Notes under the pieces: generated by a model
Databases searched by the model: none
What the model saw: the letters and a program-made list of their open reading frames with translations, nothing else
Told to the model about the DNA's origin: nothing
Part shown: positions 1 to 8,866 of the stretch, piece after piece
How positions within the stretch are numbered: position 1 is the first letter of the stretch
How the letters are laid out: every line of letters starts with the position of its first letter
From: Psychroserpens sp. Hel_I_66
GTDB taxonomy: Bacteria; Bacteroidota; Bacteroidia; Flavobacteriales; Flavobacteriaceae
Assembly (NCBI RefSeq): GCF_000799465.1
Contig: NZ_JUGU01000001.1
Coordinates: 2,562,501-2,626,500, forward strand
DNA length: 64,000 nucleotides
Reading direction: 5' to 3'
Translations under genes and position numbers: made by a program

Positions 1-77
1 CCCGTTTCAGGATGTTTGATCATCCCAATAGTTCCGCCTGTATAGATCAATAATATGTTAGGTTGATGTGTTGCCAT
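1..77 (-). CDS. ansA: Type I L-asparaginase, N-terminal fragment
   Basis: The complement of positions 77 to 1 starts with ATG and reads MATHQPNILLIYTGGTIGMI. This is the beta-strand followed by the TGGTIG motif that carries the first nucleophilic threonine of bacterial L-asparaginases, which hydrolyse asparagine to aspartate and ammonia. Only about 25 residues lie in the window and the gene continues past the left edge. The start codon is placed 3 bp after the stop codon of the upstream tatD gene on the same strand, so the two probably form an operon. The family call rests on the N-terminal motif alone. Confidence 0.75.
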   Translation of the reverse strand, partial: MATHQPNILLIYTGGTIGMIKHPET

Positions 78-80
78 ACG

Positions 81-848
81 CTATATTCCGAAGATATCTT
101 TAGAATTTTGAGTAGTAATTTCCGCAATTTTTTCTTCGGAAATATTATAAATTTCAGCTAATTTCTCAACTACCTTAACAATGTAACTACTTTCGTTGCG
201 TTTGCCTCGATATGGTTTTGGTGCTAGGTAAGGCGCATCTGTTTCTAGAACAACGTGCTTTAGATCTATTTGATTGAGAAACTGATCAATTTTTCCGTTT
301 TTAAACGTTGCTACGCCTCCTATGCCTAATTTCATGTTGTAAGAAATGGCTTGTTTTGCTTGTTCTAAATTTCCGGTGAAGCAATGGAAAATTCCGAAGA
401 GATCATCATCGCTCTTTTCTTCAAGGATTTCAAAAATCTCATCAAAAGCTTCTCTACAATGAATAACGATTGGCAATTCGTGCTGCTTTGCTAAATTAAT
501 TTGATGTCTAAAAGCACCTTTTTGAATATTGAGAGTGGATTTGTCCCAATATAGATCAATACCTATTTCACCTATGGCGTAAAAAGATCGTTTGGCAAGC
601 ATATCTTCTACATGCTGCAATTCTTCTCTATAATTATCTTTAACGTGTGTTGGGTGCAAACCCGTCATTAAAAAAACCGACTCTGGAAAATCTGCTTCGA
701 GTTTTAACATTGCATCTGTATAAGTGGAGTCTATTGCAGGAATAAAAAAGCGCGAAACATTTTGCGAGATTGCCCTTTCTATCATTTTCTTTCGGTCTTC
801 ATCAAAAGCTTCACTGTAAAGATGTGTATGTGTATCTGTAATTATCAT
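81..848 (-). CDS. tatD: TatD family metal-dependent DNase
   Basis: A 255-residue protein, the normal length for TatD-type deoxyribonucleases, which are TIM-barrel enzymes binding two divalent metals. The metal ligands are visible: the HxH motif at H7 and H9, E94 in GEIG, H130 in VIHCRE, H155 in IFHCFTG and D204 in LETDAPYLAP. The gene stops 3 bp before ansA and is probably cotranscribed with it. Its upstream region is shared with the divergent protease gene at 900; a TATTTTTG box lies about 5 bp before its start, so the leader must be very short. Family assignment is secure. The physiological substrate in Bacteroidota is not known from sequence. Confidence 0.93.
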   Translation of the reverse strand: MIITDTHTHLYSEAFDEDRKKMIERAISQNVSRFFIPAIDSTYTDAMLKLEADFPESVFLMTGLHPTHVKDNYREELQHVEDMLAKRSFYAIGEIGIDLYWDKSTLNIQKGAFRHQINLAKQHELPIVIHCREAFDEIFEILEEKSDDDLFGIFHCFTGNLEQAKQAISYNMKLGIGGVATFKNGKIDQFLNQIDLKHVVLETDAPYLAPKPYRGKRNESSYIVKVVEKLAEIYNISEEKIAEITTQNSKDIFGI

Positions 849-852
849 ATTG

Positions 853-883
853 CAAAAATAATCGATTTATAAAACTATCTTTG
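853..883. promoter_or_regulatory. Divergent promoter region between tatD and the protease gene
   Basis: Two Bacteroidota-type -7 boxes lie back to back. TATCTTTG at 876-883 (+) serves the gene at 900. TATTTTTG, read on the minus strand at 860-853, serves tatD. No good TTTG element sits 19 bp upstream of either, so both look like weak promoters judged on the -7 box alone. Confidence 0.5.
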
Positions 884-899
884 TTTTAAAATAAAAGTT

Positions 900-1340
900 A
901 TGGAAACTTTACAAGAATTTATGCTAGGTAAAGGCTATGCTAAAATTAAACTTAGATTTACCAAGACCAATCATTTTGAGCTAAAAGCAACCATAAATGG
1001 TGTTAAGGGAAATTTTATATTAGATACTGGTGCCTCAAGTTCTTGTATTGGTTTTGAAGGGATTGATAACTTTAAACTCATTGCCAAAGATTCTGAAATT
1101 AAAGCTGCTGGTGCTGGAGCGACAGATATGCTTACCCAAGTTTCTAAAAAGAACACCATAAAAATTGGTAAATGGAAAAAAGACAAAGTGGTACTCATAC
1201 TCTTTAATTTAGCTCATGTAAATACTGCGCTCATAGCTCATGAAGCTAATCCTGTAGATGGTATTATTGGTGCAGATATCCTTAAAAAGTCAAAAGCTGT
1301 GATTGACTATCAAAAAAAATACCTGTATCTAAAATTGTAA
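900..1340 (+). CDS. Retropepsin-like aspartic protease
   Basis: A 146-residue single-domain protein of the clan AA (retropepsin-like) aspartic protease fold. The catalytic loop is LDTGASSS with D42 as the active-site aspartate, and the downstream GIIGADIL segment matches the second conserved psi-loop of the fold. Such proteases act as homodimers, each chain giving one aspartate. There is no signal peptide, so a cytoplasmic location is likely. The start is placed 16 bp after a TATCTTTG promoter box. Substrate unknown; related proteins in Bacteroidota are annotated only by fold. Confidence 0.8.
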   Translation: METLQEFMLGKGYAKIKLRFTKTNHFELKATINGVKGNFILDTGASSSCIGFEGIDNFKLIAKDSEIKAAGAGATDMLTQVSKKNTIKIGKWKKDKVVLILFNLAHVNTALIAHEANPVDGIIGADILKKSKAVIDYQKKYLYLKL

Positions 1341-1406
1341 GAAAAATTTTAAATACCTTCTAAAATCTCTTATCTTTAAGTTCAAACCCCTCACATTAAT
1401 AGCAAA

Positions 1407-2042
1407 ATGTCAACCTCAATCATCATAGCAGACGATCATCCTTTAATATTAAAAGGGTTAAATGATTTTCTAATAGAAAAAAAGTTCAATGTTATTGCAA
1501 GTGCAAAAAATGGTAAAGAGGCTTTTACCCTTATCAGCGCTCACCAACCAGATCTAGCAATATTAGATATTCAAATGCCTATTCTTACAGGTTTACAAGT
1601 TGCAGAAAAATGCAAAGAAGCCAATCTCAATACTAAAATAATAATCATCACTTTTGAAAAGAGTGAGGAAATCTACATTAAGGCTAAATCTTTAGGGATT
1701 TATGGGTATATACTCAAGGAGTTTGCCATTGCTGAAATAGAGCACTGTATTGCCAATGTGCTTGAGGAACGATCTTATTTTAGCCCAGAACTTATTGAAT
1801 ATCTTGAAATAAAGGAAACGCCAGAAGATTTAAAAACTTTGACAGATACTGAAATGAAAGTGCTCAAGTTCATCGTAAAAAGCAAAACTGCAAAAGAAAT
1901 TGCCAACGTACTTTGCATATCTGACCGAACGGTTGAAAAACATAAAAGCAACATTCGTCACAAACTCAAATTAGAATCCAACCCAAGTAGTATTGCTTTA
2001 TTTGCAAAAGAGCATCAAGAGTTCTTATTAGAGTATACATAA
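1407..2042 (+). CDS. NarL/LuxR-type two-component response regulator
   Basis: A 211-residue response regulator. An N-terminal receiver domain (about residues 4-120) has the acidic pocket at D9-D10, the phosphoacceptor D54 in LAILDIQMP and a conserved lysine in the YILKE motif. A C-terminal LuxR-type helix-turn-helix (about 144-190) contains LTDTEMKVL and the recognition segment ISDRTVEKHKSNI. No histidine kinase is adjacent, so the partner is unknown. Immediately downstream are two copies of a 7-2-7 inverted repeat, the geometry bound by NarL-family dimers. It is therefore the obvious candidate to control the two small transcripts that follow; that link is inferred from position and site geometry. 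Confidence 0.92.
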   Translation: MSTSIIIADDHPLILKGLNDFLIEKKFNVIASAKNGKEAFTLISAHQPDLAILDIQMPILTGLQVAEKCKEANLNTKIIIITFEKSEEIYIKAKSLGIYGYILKEFAIAEIEHCIANVLEERSYFSPELIEYLEIKETPEDLKTLTDTEMKVLKFIVKSKTAKEIANVLCISDRTVEKHKSNIRHKLKLESNPSSIALFAKEHQEFLLEYT

Positions 2043-2069
2043 ATTTCATAATTTAATATTTTCAAAATA

Positions 2070-2116
2070 TACGTAGAACTACGTATTGTTTGGTATGTAT
2101 TTAATAGCGAAATTTG
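2070..2116 (+). promoter_or_regulatory. Palindromic operator and promoter, copy A
   Basis: TACGTAG-AA-CTACGTA at 2070-2085 is a perfect inverted repeat with two 7-bp half-sites separated by 2 bp. TTTG follows at 2089-2092. After the palindrome comes a 23-bp gap and then GAAATTTG at 2109-2116, a near match to the TAnnTTTG -7 box. The same arrangement recurs at 2261-2307 and, with one change, at 51760-51806. The 7-2-7 geometry is that of NarL-type response regulators. Confidence 0.7.
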
Positions 2117-2121
2117 TATTG

Positions 2122-2188
2122 CTATTAATCAATTTCCTTTTTTTAAAAGGATTAAAGCTCTAGTCCTTTTTTGGTCTAGAGCTTTTTT
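2122..2188 (+). ncRNA. Probable small RNA A with two alternative hairpins
   Basis: No credible ORF lies here. A transcript starting about 6 bp after the -7 box would be about 67 nt and end at an intrinsic terminator (AAAGCTCTAG at 2154-2163 paired with CTAGAGCTTT at 2176-2185, then T's). A second hairpin, AAAAGGA (2145-2151) with TCCTTTT (2164-2170), overlaps the first stem, so the two structures exclude each other, as in attenuators. The boundaries are inferred from the promoter and terminator. Confidence 0.5.
2154..2188 (+). terminator. Intrinsic terminator of small RNA A
   Basis: A 10-bp perfect stem, AAAGCTCTAG with CTAGAGCTTT, is followed by a run of six T's. Confidence 0.75.
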
Positions 2189-2260
2189 GTTTTAAAAATG
2201 TCTTTTTTTTTAGCTCGAAAAGATTAATAACCCGAATTTTTACTGAAAAAAACCAAAATA

Positions 2261-2307
2261 TACGTAGAACTACGTATTGTTTGACACGGAAATAATGGCG
2301 AATTTTG
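2261..2307 (+). promoter_or_regulatory. Palindromic operator and promoter, copy B
   Basis: The 16-bp palindrome TACGTAGAACTACGTA at 2261-2276 is identical to copy A, as are the flanking AAAATA and TTGTTTG. It is again followed by 23 bp and then GAATTTTG at 2300-2307. The intervening bases differ between the copies, so the conserved parts stand out as operator and promoter elements. Confidence 0.7.
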
Positions 2308-2312
2308 ATAAC

Positions 2313-2399
2313 GAGTTATTAAGATTAGAGGGATTTATCTATTAACTCTATTAATTTAAAGGGGATAGGGCTCTGAGTGGTCAAAAGCTCAGAGCTTTA
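2313..2399 (+). ncRNA. Probable small RNA B or leader of the 37-residue peptide
   Basis: The transcript expected from promoter copy B runs through 87 bp without an ORF to a hairpin, GCTCTGAG (2370-2377) with CTCAGAGC (2388-2395), ending in TTTATT. The T-run is weak, so the RNA could end here or partly read through into the small membrane-peptide gene at 2433. The transcript body shares little with copy A apart from the hairpin position. Confidence 0.45.
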
Positions 2400-2432
2400 T
2401 TAAAAAAAAACAAAATTCAAAACATATAAAAA

Positions 2433-2546
2433 ATGGAAACAATGAAAAACAAAGAAAGCCTAACCAATAAAATCTTTATTGCTGGCTTAATTATTAGTGC
2501 CATTTTAATAATATCAATTAATATTATTGTAAACTTTTTTAGTTAG
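2433..2546 (+). CDS. Small single-span membrane peptide, 37 residues
   Basis: ATG at 2433 begins a 37-residue peptide with a charged N-terminal segment (METMKNKESLTNK) followed by a continuous hydrophobic stretch of about 20 Ile/Leu-rich residues, ending NFFS. It looks like a one-pass inner-membrane peptide with N-in topology. It lies after the second palindromic promoter and before a strong terminator, so it is probably part of the response-regulator-linked locus. No family recognised; the function is unknown. Confidence 0.55.
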   Translation: METMKNKESLTNKIFIAGLIISAILIISINIIVNFFS

Positions 2547-2569
2547 TTAGTTATTTTTATTAGGGAGAA

Positions 2570-2606
2570 AAAGCGCAACTCTATTTATAGGTTGCGCTTT
2601 TTTATT
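2570..2606 (+). terminator. Terminator after the small peptide gene
   Basis: AAAGCGCAAC (2570-2579) pairs with GTTGCGCTTT (2591-2600), followed by a T-run. A second hairpin at about 2624-2660 (ACGCAAT with ATTGCG) faces the odhB gene on the minus strand and may terminate it. Confidence 0.8.
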
Positions 2607-2682
2607 TGACTTTTTTATATAAAAAAACGCAATCCAAAAGATGAATTGCGCTAGTTTTTTAATTTCCGAAGAAAAGCAATTA

Positions 2683-3963
2683 TTACATTTCCAATGCTCT
2701 CTTCACATCGTTATCCATTAACAACTCTACCGGATTTTCCAGTGCTTCTTTAATCGCAACAAGGAAACCAACAGATTCTTTACCATCAATAATTCTATGG
2801 TCATAAGATAAGGCGACGTACATGATTGGTCTAATTTCTACGTGACCATCAATTGCCACTGGGCGCTCAACAATGTTGTGCATTCCTAAAATTCCGCTTT
2901 GCGGAGGATTGATAATTGGAGTTGATAGCATACTACCAAACACACCACCATTCGAGATGGTAAACGTACCACCCGTCATTTCATCAACGGTTATTTGTCC
3001 GTCACGAGCGCGAATAGCCAAACGCTTAACTTCAGATTCTACGCCTCTAAAACTTAAATGTTCTACATTTCTCATCACTGGCACCATTAATCCTTTTGGA
3101 CCAGATACTGCGATTGAAATATCAACAAAATCATAGGTGATCATTTCTTTTCCGTCAATCATTGAGTTTACAGCAGGATACATTTTTAATGCTCTTACTA
3201 CCGCAAGTGTAAAGAAACTCATAAACCCAAGACTCACGCCATGTTTTGCTTTAAAGTCTTCTTTATATTGCTTACGTAGTTCAAAAATTGGTGACATGTC
3301 AACCTCATTGAAAGTGGTTAACATAGCAGTTGTATTTTTAGCCTCTACCAAACGCTCTGCTACTTTACGACGTAACATTGACATTTTACTTCTAGACGTA
3401 CTACGATTTCCGCCAGTTGGCGTACCCATTGAAGGTGTTGCATTTACTGCATCATCTTTAGTGATACGACCATCTTTTCCTGTTCCAGATACAGATGATG
3501 CATCCATACCTTTTTCTGCTAAAACTTTCTTTGCAGCTGGACTTGCTGTACCAGAAGCGTAAGTTTTTTGTGCAGGATTTGGCGCTTTTTCGCTATCTTT
3601 TTTATTCTTTTCAGAATCAAGATCTTCCATAAGCTCTTTGGTTTCTTGCTTATTTGCTCCACCTTCGCTTCCTCCTCCTTGGTATGTCGTAGGCACATCT
3701 TTACCAGATTCTGTGCTTGGTTTTTCTGCAGATGTATCAATTAAGCATACTACAGCTCCAACCTCAACAGCATCGCCTTCTTCGGCTTTGAGTGTTATGG
3801 CTCCGCTTGCTTCAGCAGGTAATTCTAATGTAGCTTTATCACTGTCAACTTCTGCAATGGCTTGGTCTTTTTCAACATAATCTCCATCTTCTACTAACCA
3901 TTGTGCAATTTCAACTTCTGTGATTGATTCTCCTGGTGAAGGAACTTTCATTTCTAAAATCAT
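2683..3963 (-). CDS. odhB: 2-oxoglutarate dehydrogenase E2, dihydrolipoyl succinyltransferase
   Basis: A 426-residue E2 component of the 2-oxoglutarate dehydrogenase complex, which transfers succinyl groups from lipoamide to CoA in the TCA cycle. Domains in order: one lipoyl domain (residues 1-77) with the lipoylated lysine K43 in DSDKATLEL; a flexible Ser/Gly/Lys-rich linker; a peripheral-subunit binding domain (about 132-170, [13 protein letters not shown] to GRITKDD); and the acyltransferase core with catalytic H389 and D393 in SYDHRIIDG. It follows sucA by 50 bp on the same strand, so E1 and E2 are cotranscribed. The E3 subunit is not in this window. Confidence 0.95.
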   Translation of the reverse strand: MILEMKVPSPGESITEVEIAQWLVEDGDYVEKDQAIAEVDSDKATLELPAEASGAITLKAEEGDAVEVGAVVCLIDTSAEKPSTESGKDVPTTYQGGGSEGGANKQETKELMEDLDSEKNKKDSEKAPNPAQKTYASGTASPAAKKVLAEKGMDASSVSGTGKDGRITKDDAVNATPSMGTPTGGNRSTSRSKMSMLRRKVAERLVEAKNTTAMLTTFNEVDMSPIFELRKQYKEDFKAKHGVSLGFMSFFTLAVVRALKMYPAVNSMIDGKEMITYDFVDISIAVSGPKGLMVPVMRNVEHLSFRGVESEVKRLAIRARDGQITVDEMTGGTFTISNGGVFGSMLSTPIINPPQSGILGMHNIVERPVAIDGHVEIRPIMYVALSYDHRIIDGKESVGFLVAIKEALENPVELLMDNDVKRALEM

Positions 3964-4013
3964 CGTTCTGTAATTTTATTTTAAGCGTTTGTGTTTCTTG
4001 TTTTTTTGTTGTT

Positions 4014-6770
4014 CTAACGTTGATTGTTTTTTGATTTATCAAAAACATAATCAATAACTTCTTGGTGACGTTTCTTTGAGCGCACACTACTACCTGCAGC
4101 TGGTGCTCCATATGGTCTTCTCGATGCTGCTCTAAAATTTCTGGCCTCATCTAAATGCATTAATATGTGGCTGTAAGCTCCCATATTTCTTGGTTCTTCT
4201 TGTGCCCAAACAATATCATCTGCATTTTTATATTTTTCAATTGCCTCTTTGATCTGCTTTTCTGGTAAAGGGAATAATTGTTCCACTCTTACTAGGGCAA
4301 CATCGTCTCGTTCTAATTGTTTGCGTTCTTCTAATAAATCGTAGTAAAATTTACCTGTAACAAATACCAGTGATTTAACATTGTCTGTTTTTACACTATC
4401 GTCATCAATGACCATTTTGAAACTTCCGTTTGCAAATTCATCTACCGTAGAGACGACTAATGGATGACGTAATAAACTTTTAGGTGTAAATATGATTAAT
4501 GGCTTTCTAAACTCTGCCTTCATTTGTTTTCTAAGTAAATGATACATATTTGCAGGCGTTGTACAATCCATTACGAACATATTATCTTTTGCACATAGCT
4601 GTAAATAACGTTCCATGCGACCTGATGAATGCTCTGCGCCTTGACCCTCATAACCGTGAGGCAATAACATAACCAGTCCGTTTTGAAGTTTCCATTTATC
4701 TTCTGCTGCGGAAATGTACTGATCTAACATTATTTGAGCGCCATTACTAAAATCGCCAAATTGGGCTTCCCAAATTACCAAAGTTTGTGGGCTTGCCATG
4801 GCATAACCGTAATCAAAACCTACAACACCATATTCTGAAAGTAATGAGTTGTATATAAAGAATTTTCCTTGTTTATCACTAATTTGGTTTAATAATAAGA
4901 TTTCTTCTTCGCTATCTTCTACTTTAACAACTGCATGCCTGTGTGAAAACGTCCCACGCTCTACATCCTGACCAGAAATACGAACATCGTAACCTTCTTC
5001 TAGCAATGTACCGTAAGCTAAATGCTCTGCCATTGCCCAATCTAGTTTATCGTCATCAAACATTGTTTGACGTGATTCTACTAAACGTTCAATTTTGCGA
5101 ATGAACTTCTTATCTTTTGGCAAGTTTGAAATGACCTTTGTAATTTTTGCTAAACCCTCTTTTGAAAAAGTAGTATCAATTGGTTTTAGCATTTTATCTT
5201 CTGTAACGGTATTGTAGTTTTCCCACTCATCTGCCATAAAAGGAGTGATTACTGTTTTGTCTATTTTTCTAGAATCTTCAAGATTCTCTTCTAATTTATC
5301 CTTGTATAGTTTTTCTAATTCTGAAACATAACTGTCATCGATTATACCTTCTGCCATCAACTTTTCAGCATAAATATCTCTCGGATTTTTATGCTTGGCA
5401 ATTGCCTTATAAAGTTTAGGTTGTGTAAAACGAGGTTCATCACCTTCGTTATGACCATACTTTCTGTAACCCAATAAATCTATAAAAACGTCACGCTTAA
5501 ATTTCATTCTAAAATGCAAAGCAAACAACATCGCATGTACTACTGCTTCTGCATCATCTGCGTTAATATGAAGTACTGGTGATAATGTGACTTTACCAAC
5601 ATCTGTACAATAGGTACTTGTTCTTGCATCTAAATAATTAGTCGTAAAACCAATTTGATTATTGACTACAATATGGATGGTACCATTGGTTTTATAGCCA
5701 TCTAAATTTGCCATTTGAATGACTTCGTAAACCAAACCTTGACCTGCAATCGCTGCATCGCCATGAACTACGATTGGTAAAACCTGAGATGGATTATCTG
5801 AATATTTATCGTCTTGTTTTGCTCTTACAATACCTTCAACTACTGCGCCAACCGTTTCTAAATGTGATGGGTTTGGTGCAATGTTAAGGTTGATTTCGTG
5901 ACCACCTTCAGTTTTGCGATTACTGGTCCATCCTAAGTGATATTTTACATCGCCATCAAAAATTTCTTGCTCGTAATCCTTTCCATCAAATTCACTAAAT
6001 ATGTCTTTGGCACTTTTTCCGAAGATATTGGTAAGTGTACTCAATCGTCCACGATGTGCCATACCCATTACAAACTCCTTCACACCATGTTGCGCTGCGT
6101 TTTCGATTAATGAGTCTAATGCTGGTATCAAAGATTCGTTCCCTTCTAGAGAAAATCGTTTTTGTCCAACATATTTGGTGTGTAAAAAGCTCTCAAATGA
6201 GACTGCTTCATTTAACTTTTTGAGGATATGCTTTTTTTCTTCCGAAGAAAAATTTGGTTGATTGTCATTGATATTGAGTTTATTTTGAATCCACTCAATT
6301 TCTTCTGGCTTTCTAATATACATATATTCAACACCAATAGAGTCGCAATAAATACTCTCTAGATGTCTAATGATCTCTCTTAACGGTTGCTTGCCAATAC
6401 CTAAAATCTCACCTGCGTTAAAAACGGTGTCTAAATCTGATTGTGATAACCCAAAGTTTTCAATTGCTAGCGTTGGCTCATATTTTCTGCGATCTCTAAC
6501 TGGATTTGTTTTTGTAAACAAATGGCCACGGTTTCTATAACCGTCAATTAATTTTACAACTTGAAATTCCTTTTGTACATGCTCTGGTATTTGGGTAGAA
6601 ACACCTTCGGTAAGGGCTTCTTCCATACCGTAGCTTTCGCTGCCAAAGTCGTAACCTTGAAAAAAGGCTCTCCAGCTTGGCTCAACAGAATCAGGATGTT
6701 TTTGGTATTGTTCGTATAAATCAGCAAAATATGCTGTATGTGCTGCGTTTAAAAAAGAATATTTATCCAT
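4014..6770 (-). CDS. sucA: 2-oxoglutarate dehydrogenase E1
   Basis: A 918-residue thiamine-diphosphate-dependent decarboxylase, E1 of the 2-oxoglutarate dehydrogenase complex. The N-terminal segment FLNAAHTAYFADLYEQY resembles the E2-binding arm of OdhA/SucA proteins. H239-R240 in GMAHRGRL sit at the active site, and GDAA (337-340) to NNQ (370-372) form the ThDP/metal-binding motif. The transketolase pyrimidine domain and C-terminal domain follow. First gene of a sucA-odhB operon. The start ATG at 6770 gives the usual SucA N-terminus. Confidence 0.96.
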   Translation of the reverse strand: MDKYSFLNAAHTAYFADLYEQYQKHPDSVEPSWRAFFQGYDFGSESYGMEEALTEGVSTQIPEHVQKEFQVVKLIDGYRNRGHLFTKTNPVRDRRKYEPTLAIENFGLSQSDLDTVFNAGEILGIGKQPLREIIRHLESIYCDSIGVEYMYIRKPEEIEWIQNKLNINDNQPNFSSEEKKHILKKLNEAVSFESFLHTKYVGQKRFSLEGNESLIPALDSLIENAAQHGVKEFVMGMAHRGRLSTLTNIFGKSAKDIFSEFDGKDYEQEIFDGDVKYHLGWTSNRKTEGGHEINLNIAPNPSHLETVGAVVEGIVRAKQDDKYSDNPSQVLPIVVHGDAAIAGQGLVYEVIQMANLDGYKTNGTIHIVVNNQIGFTTNYLDARTSTYCTDVGKVTLSPVLHINADDAEAVVHAMLFALHFRMKFKRDVFIDLLGYRKYGHNEGDEPRFTQPKLYKAIAKHKNPRDIYAEKLMAEGIIDDSYVSELEKLYKDKLEENLEDSRKIDKTVITPFMADEWENYNTVTEDKMLKPIDTTFSKEGLAKITKVISNLPKDKKFIRKIERLVESRQTMFDDDKLDWAMAEHLAYGTLLEEGYDVRISGQDVERGTFSHRHAVVKVEDSEEEILLLNQISDKQGKFFIYNSLLSEYGVVGFDYGYAMASPQTLVIWEAQFGDFSNGAQIMLDQYISAAEDKWKLQNGLVMLLPHGYEGQGAEHSSGRMERYLQLCAKDNMFVMDCTTPANMYHLLRKQMKAEFRKPLIIFTPKSLLRHPLVVSTVDEFANGSFKMVIDDDSVKTDNVKSLVFVTGKFYYDLLEERKQLERDDVALVRVEQLFPLPEKQIKEAIEKYKNADDIVWAQEEPRNMGAYSHILMHLDEARNFRAASRRPYGAPAAGSSVRSKKRHQEVIDYVFDKSKNNQR

Positions 6771-6885
6771 AAAATGGTTGATGTCGTTTTGGCTTCAACA
6801 AAGTTTATTCAAAAATACAACTTTTACTAAAATTAGATACGTTTTTGGTATATTTATAGGCCTTATTTAACTCAAATTTAGATTT

Positions 6886-7422
6886 ATGAAAATTTTTAAT
6901 CGTCCAAAGCTAAAATACTTCTATTTATTTGTCCTTTTTCTAGCGATTCCATATCAATCTCTTGCCCAAGATAACGTGCAAGAAAGCAAATTTTGGCAAA
7001 ATGTGAGATTTGGAGGTGGTATTGGTTTAAGTTTTGGTGGAGATGGTTTTTTTAGTGGGACGCTAGCACCAAGTGCTATTTATGATTTTAATAACCAATT
7101 TTCAATGGGATTAGGTCTAAATGGCACTTATAATAGTTTGAAAAACTCTTACAATTCTACCATTTTAGGAGCAAGCGTTATTAGTTTATTTAATCCTATT
7201 GACCAACTTCAGGTTTCTGGAGAATTTGAATACCTCAATGTCAATCAAAAATTTGACAACAACCTTTTTGAAGATCGTAATTATTGGGTACCAGCCCTAT
7301 TTGTTGGTTTGGGGTATCGTGTAAATAATGTAACTTTAGGGATTAGATACGATGTGCTTTACGACAGGGATAAAAGTGTTTATGTAGACCCTTTAACTCC
7401 TTTTTTTAGGGTATTTTTTTAA
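6886..7422 (+). CDS. Outer-membrane beta-barrel protein
   Basis: A 178-residue protein with a Sec signal peptide (a charged start, then the hydrophobic YLFVLFLAIPYQ segment, with cleavage expected after SLAQ, residue about 28). The mature part is made of alternating amphipathic strands with glycine and aromatic girdle residues (FGGGIGLSFGGD, SMGLGLNG, LFVGLGYRVN) and ends in FRVFF; a C-terminal phenylalanine is typical of outer-membrane barrels. About eight strands fit its length. It is a single gene facing the small gene at 7464. Function unknown. Confidence 0.75.
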   Translation: MKIFNRPKLKYFYLFVLFLAIPYQSLAQDNVQESKFWQNVRFGGGIGLSFGGDGFFSGTLAPSAIYDFNNQFSMGLGLNGTYNSLKNSYNSTILGASVISLFNPIDQLQVSGEFEYLNVNQKFDNNLFEDRNYWVPALFVGLGYRVNNVTLGIRYDVLYDRDKSVYVDPLTPFFRVFF

Positions 7423-7463
7423 TTTACACAACATCAGCTGACAGATTAATTTCATCGCAAATT

Positions 7464-7814
7464 TTAAGAATACGCATTACGATACCACACCTTTTGCCAC
7501 TCACGTTGTAAAATTAAAAAAGTGACCTGATCAGAGAGTTTTAAAGAATCACTTCCATCAAGTTGCTTTATTTTTTCTTCGGAAACATCTATAATGTACA
7601 GTAAGTTAAGATACTCAGCAAATTTTTCATTGATCAACTTAAAGACTACTTCATGCAATAAATATTTTAGGCTCGTTGGAAGAATATTTTCCTCAAAATC
7701 AAGATCGATATTGGCCAGTAAAAAGTCTTTATTGATCTGTTTGATCAACTTATGATAGAGATTTTGTTCTTCCGAAGTTGCTATCAAATCCTCAAAAGTT
7801 GTGGGTAATTGCAT
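7464..7814 (-). CDS. Conserved hypothetical protein coupled to polyprenyl synthase
   Basis: A 116-residue soluble, mostly helical acidic protein with no signal peptide and no motif I recognise. Its ATG overlaps the stop of the upstream polyprenyl synthase gene by one base (TAATG on the minus strand), so its translation is coupled to that gene. This suggests, but does not prove, a role linked to isoprenoid synthesis. Confidence 0.6.
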   Translation of the reverse strand: MQLPTTFEDLIATSEEQNLYHKLIKQINKDFLLANIDLDFEENILPTSLKYLLHEVVFKLINEKFAEYLNLLYIIDVSEEKIKQLDGSDSLKLSDQVTFLILQREWQKVWYRNAYS

Positions 7815-8788
7815 TATACGTTTCGGTTCATTAGATTGTTACCAAAAGCTTTGAGAGCGTTTTTATTTTCTTCGGAAATTTTGAGCGCATCTAAAACCGA
7901 GAATGCTTTAATTGTATAATTTTCAATTTCCTTTTTTGTTGCTTCTGCAGAACCACTTGACACAAACAATTGTTTTACAGTGTCTATTTTATCTGTTGGA
8001 TCAGTTGGGTTTACACTATACAAACGCTCCAATTGTAACTTATCGGCAGCATCAGAAAAATCAAGTGCTTTTAAATATAAATAGGTTTTTTTATTTTCAA
8101 TGATATCGCCTCCAACCTGCTTGCCAAATGTGTTGGGATCTCCAAAAGCATCTAAATAATCATCCTGTAATTGAAAGGCAATACCCAAATTTTTTCCGAA
8201 GTTATAAATAGCATCTTGACAATCTTGCGATGCATTGGCTACAATAGCTCCCATTCTCATGGCAGCACCAACCAAAACCGCAGTTTTATACTCGATCATC
8301 TTTAAATATTCGGGTATGGTGACATCGTCTCGAGTTTCAAAATCAACATCATATTGTTGTCCTTCACAAACCTCCAACGCAGTTTTACTAAACAATTTTG
8401 CCAAATCCTGAAACTGCTTAGATTCATAATTCTCGAACAACTGGTAGGCCATAATGAGCATCGCATCTCCAGAAAGAATTCCCGTATTGACATCCCATTT
8501 TTCGTGAACAGTGGTTTTACCGCGTCTTAACGGTGCGTCGTCCATGATATCATCATGCACAAGAGAAAAATTATGAAATACCTCAACGCTTAGTGCAGCA
8601 TCCATAGCTTTATTAAGATCACCATTAAAAATTTCGGCAGTTATGAGCGTTAAAATTGGTCGTAAACGTTTACCTCCAAGTTTTAAAATATAATTAATTG
8701 GCTCGTAAAGATTGCTTGGCTCTTTGGGCGTTATATATGCGTTTAAATAATTTACAAACGCATCGTGATAGGTTGAGATTTTTTGCAT
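7814..8788 (-). CDS. Polyprenyl diphosphate synthase
   Basis: A 324-residue trans-isoprenyl diphosphate synthase that condenses isopentenyl diphosphate onto allylic diphosphates. The first aspartate-rich motif is DDIMDD at 79-84, followed by LRRG; the second is QLQDDYLD with D209, D210 and D213. The first motif lacks the two-residue insertion of E. coli IspA, and F74 lies five residues before it, a position that limits chain length in short-chain enzymes. A C15-C20 product is therefore plausible, but product length cannot be fixed from sequence. The start at 8788 leaves a short leader before the divergent TetR promoter. Confidence 0.9.
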   Translation of the reverse strand: MQKISTYHDAFVNYLNAYITPKEPSNLYEPINYILKLGGKRLRPILTLITAEIFNGDLNKAMDAALSVEVFHNFSLVHDDIMDDAPLRRGKTTVHEKWDVNTGILSGDAMLIMAYQLFENYESKQFQDLAKLFSKTALEVCEGQQYDVDFETRDDVTIPEYLKMIEYKTAVLVGAAMRMGAIVANASQDCQDAIYNFGKNLGIAFQLQDDYLDAFGDPNTFGKQVGGDIIENKKTYLYLKALDFSDAADKLQLERLYSVNPTDPTDKIDTVKQLFVSSGSAEATKKEIENYTIKAFSVLDALKISEENKNALKAFGNNLMNRNV

Positions 8789-8866
8789 TGTGCAAAAATA
8801 ATGTAAATCAATTTATTCTCAACCACTCTTCAAGTTTAAGCTAATGTTAAATAACCGTAAAACTTT

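Noticed and set aside
2873..3562. Long ORFs antisense to odhB
   Set aside because: They mirror the codon pattern of odhB on the other strand, have no start signals and no recognisable product.
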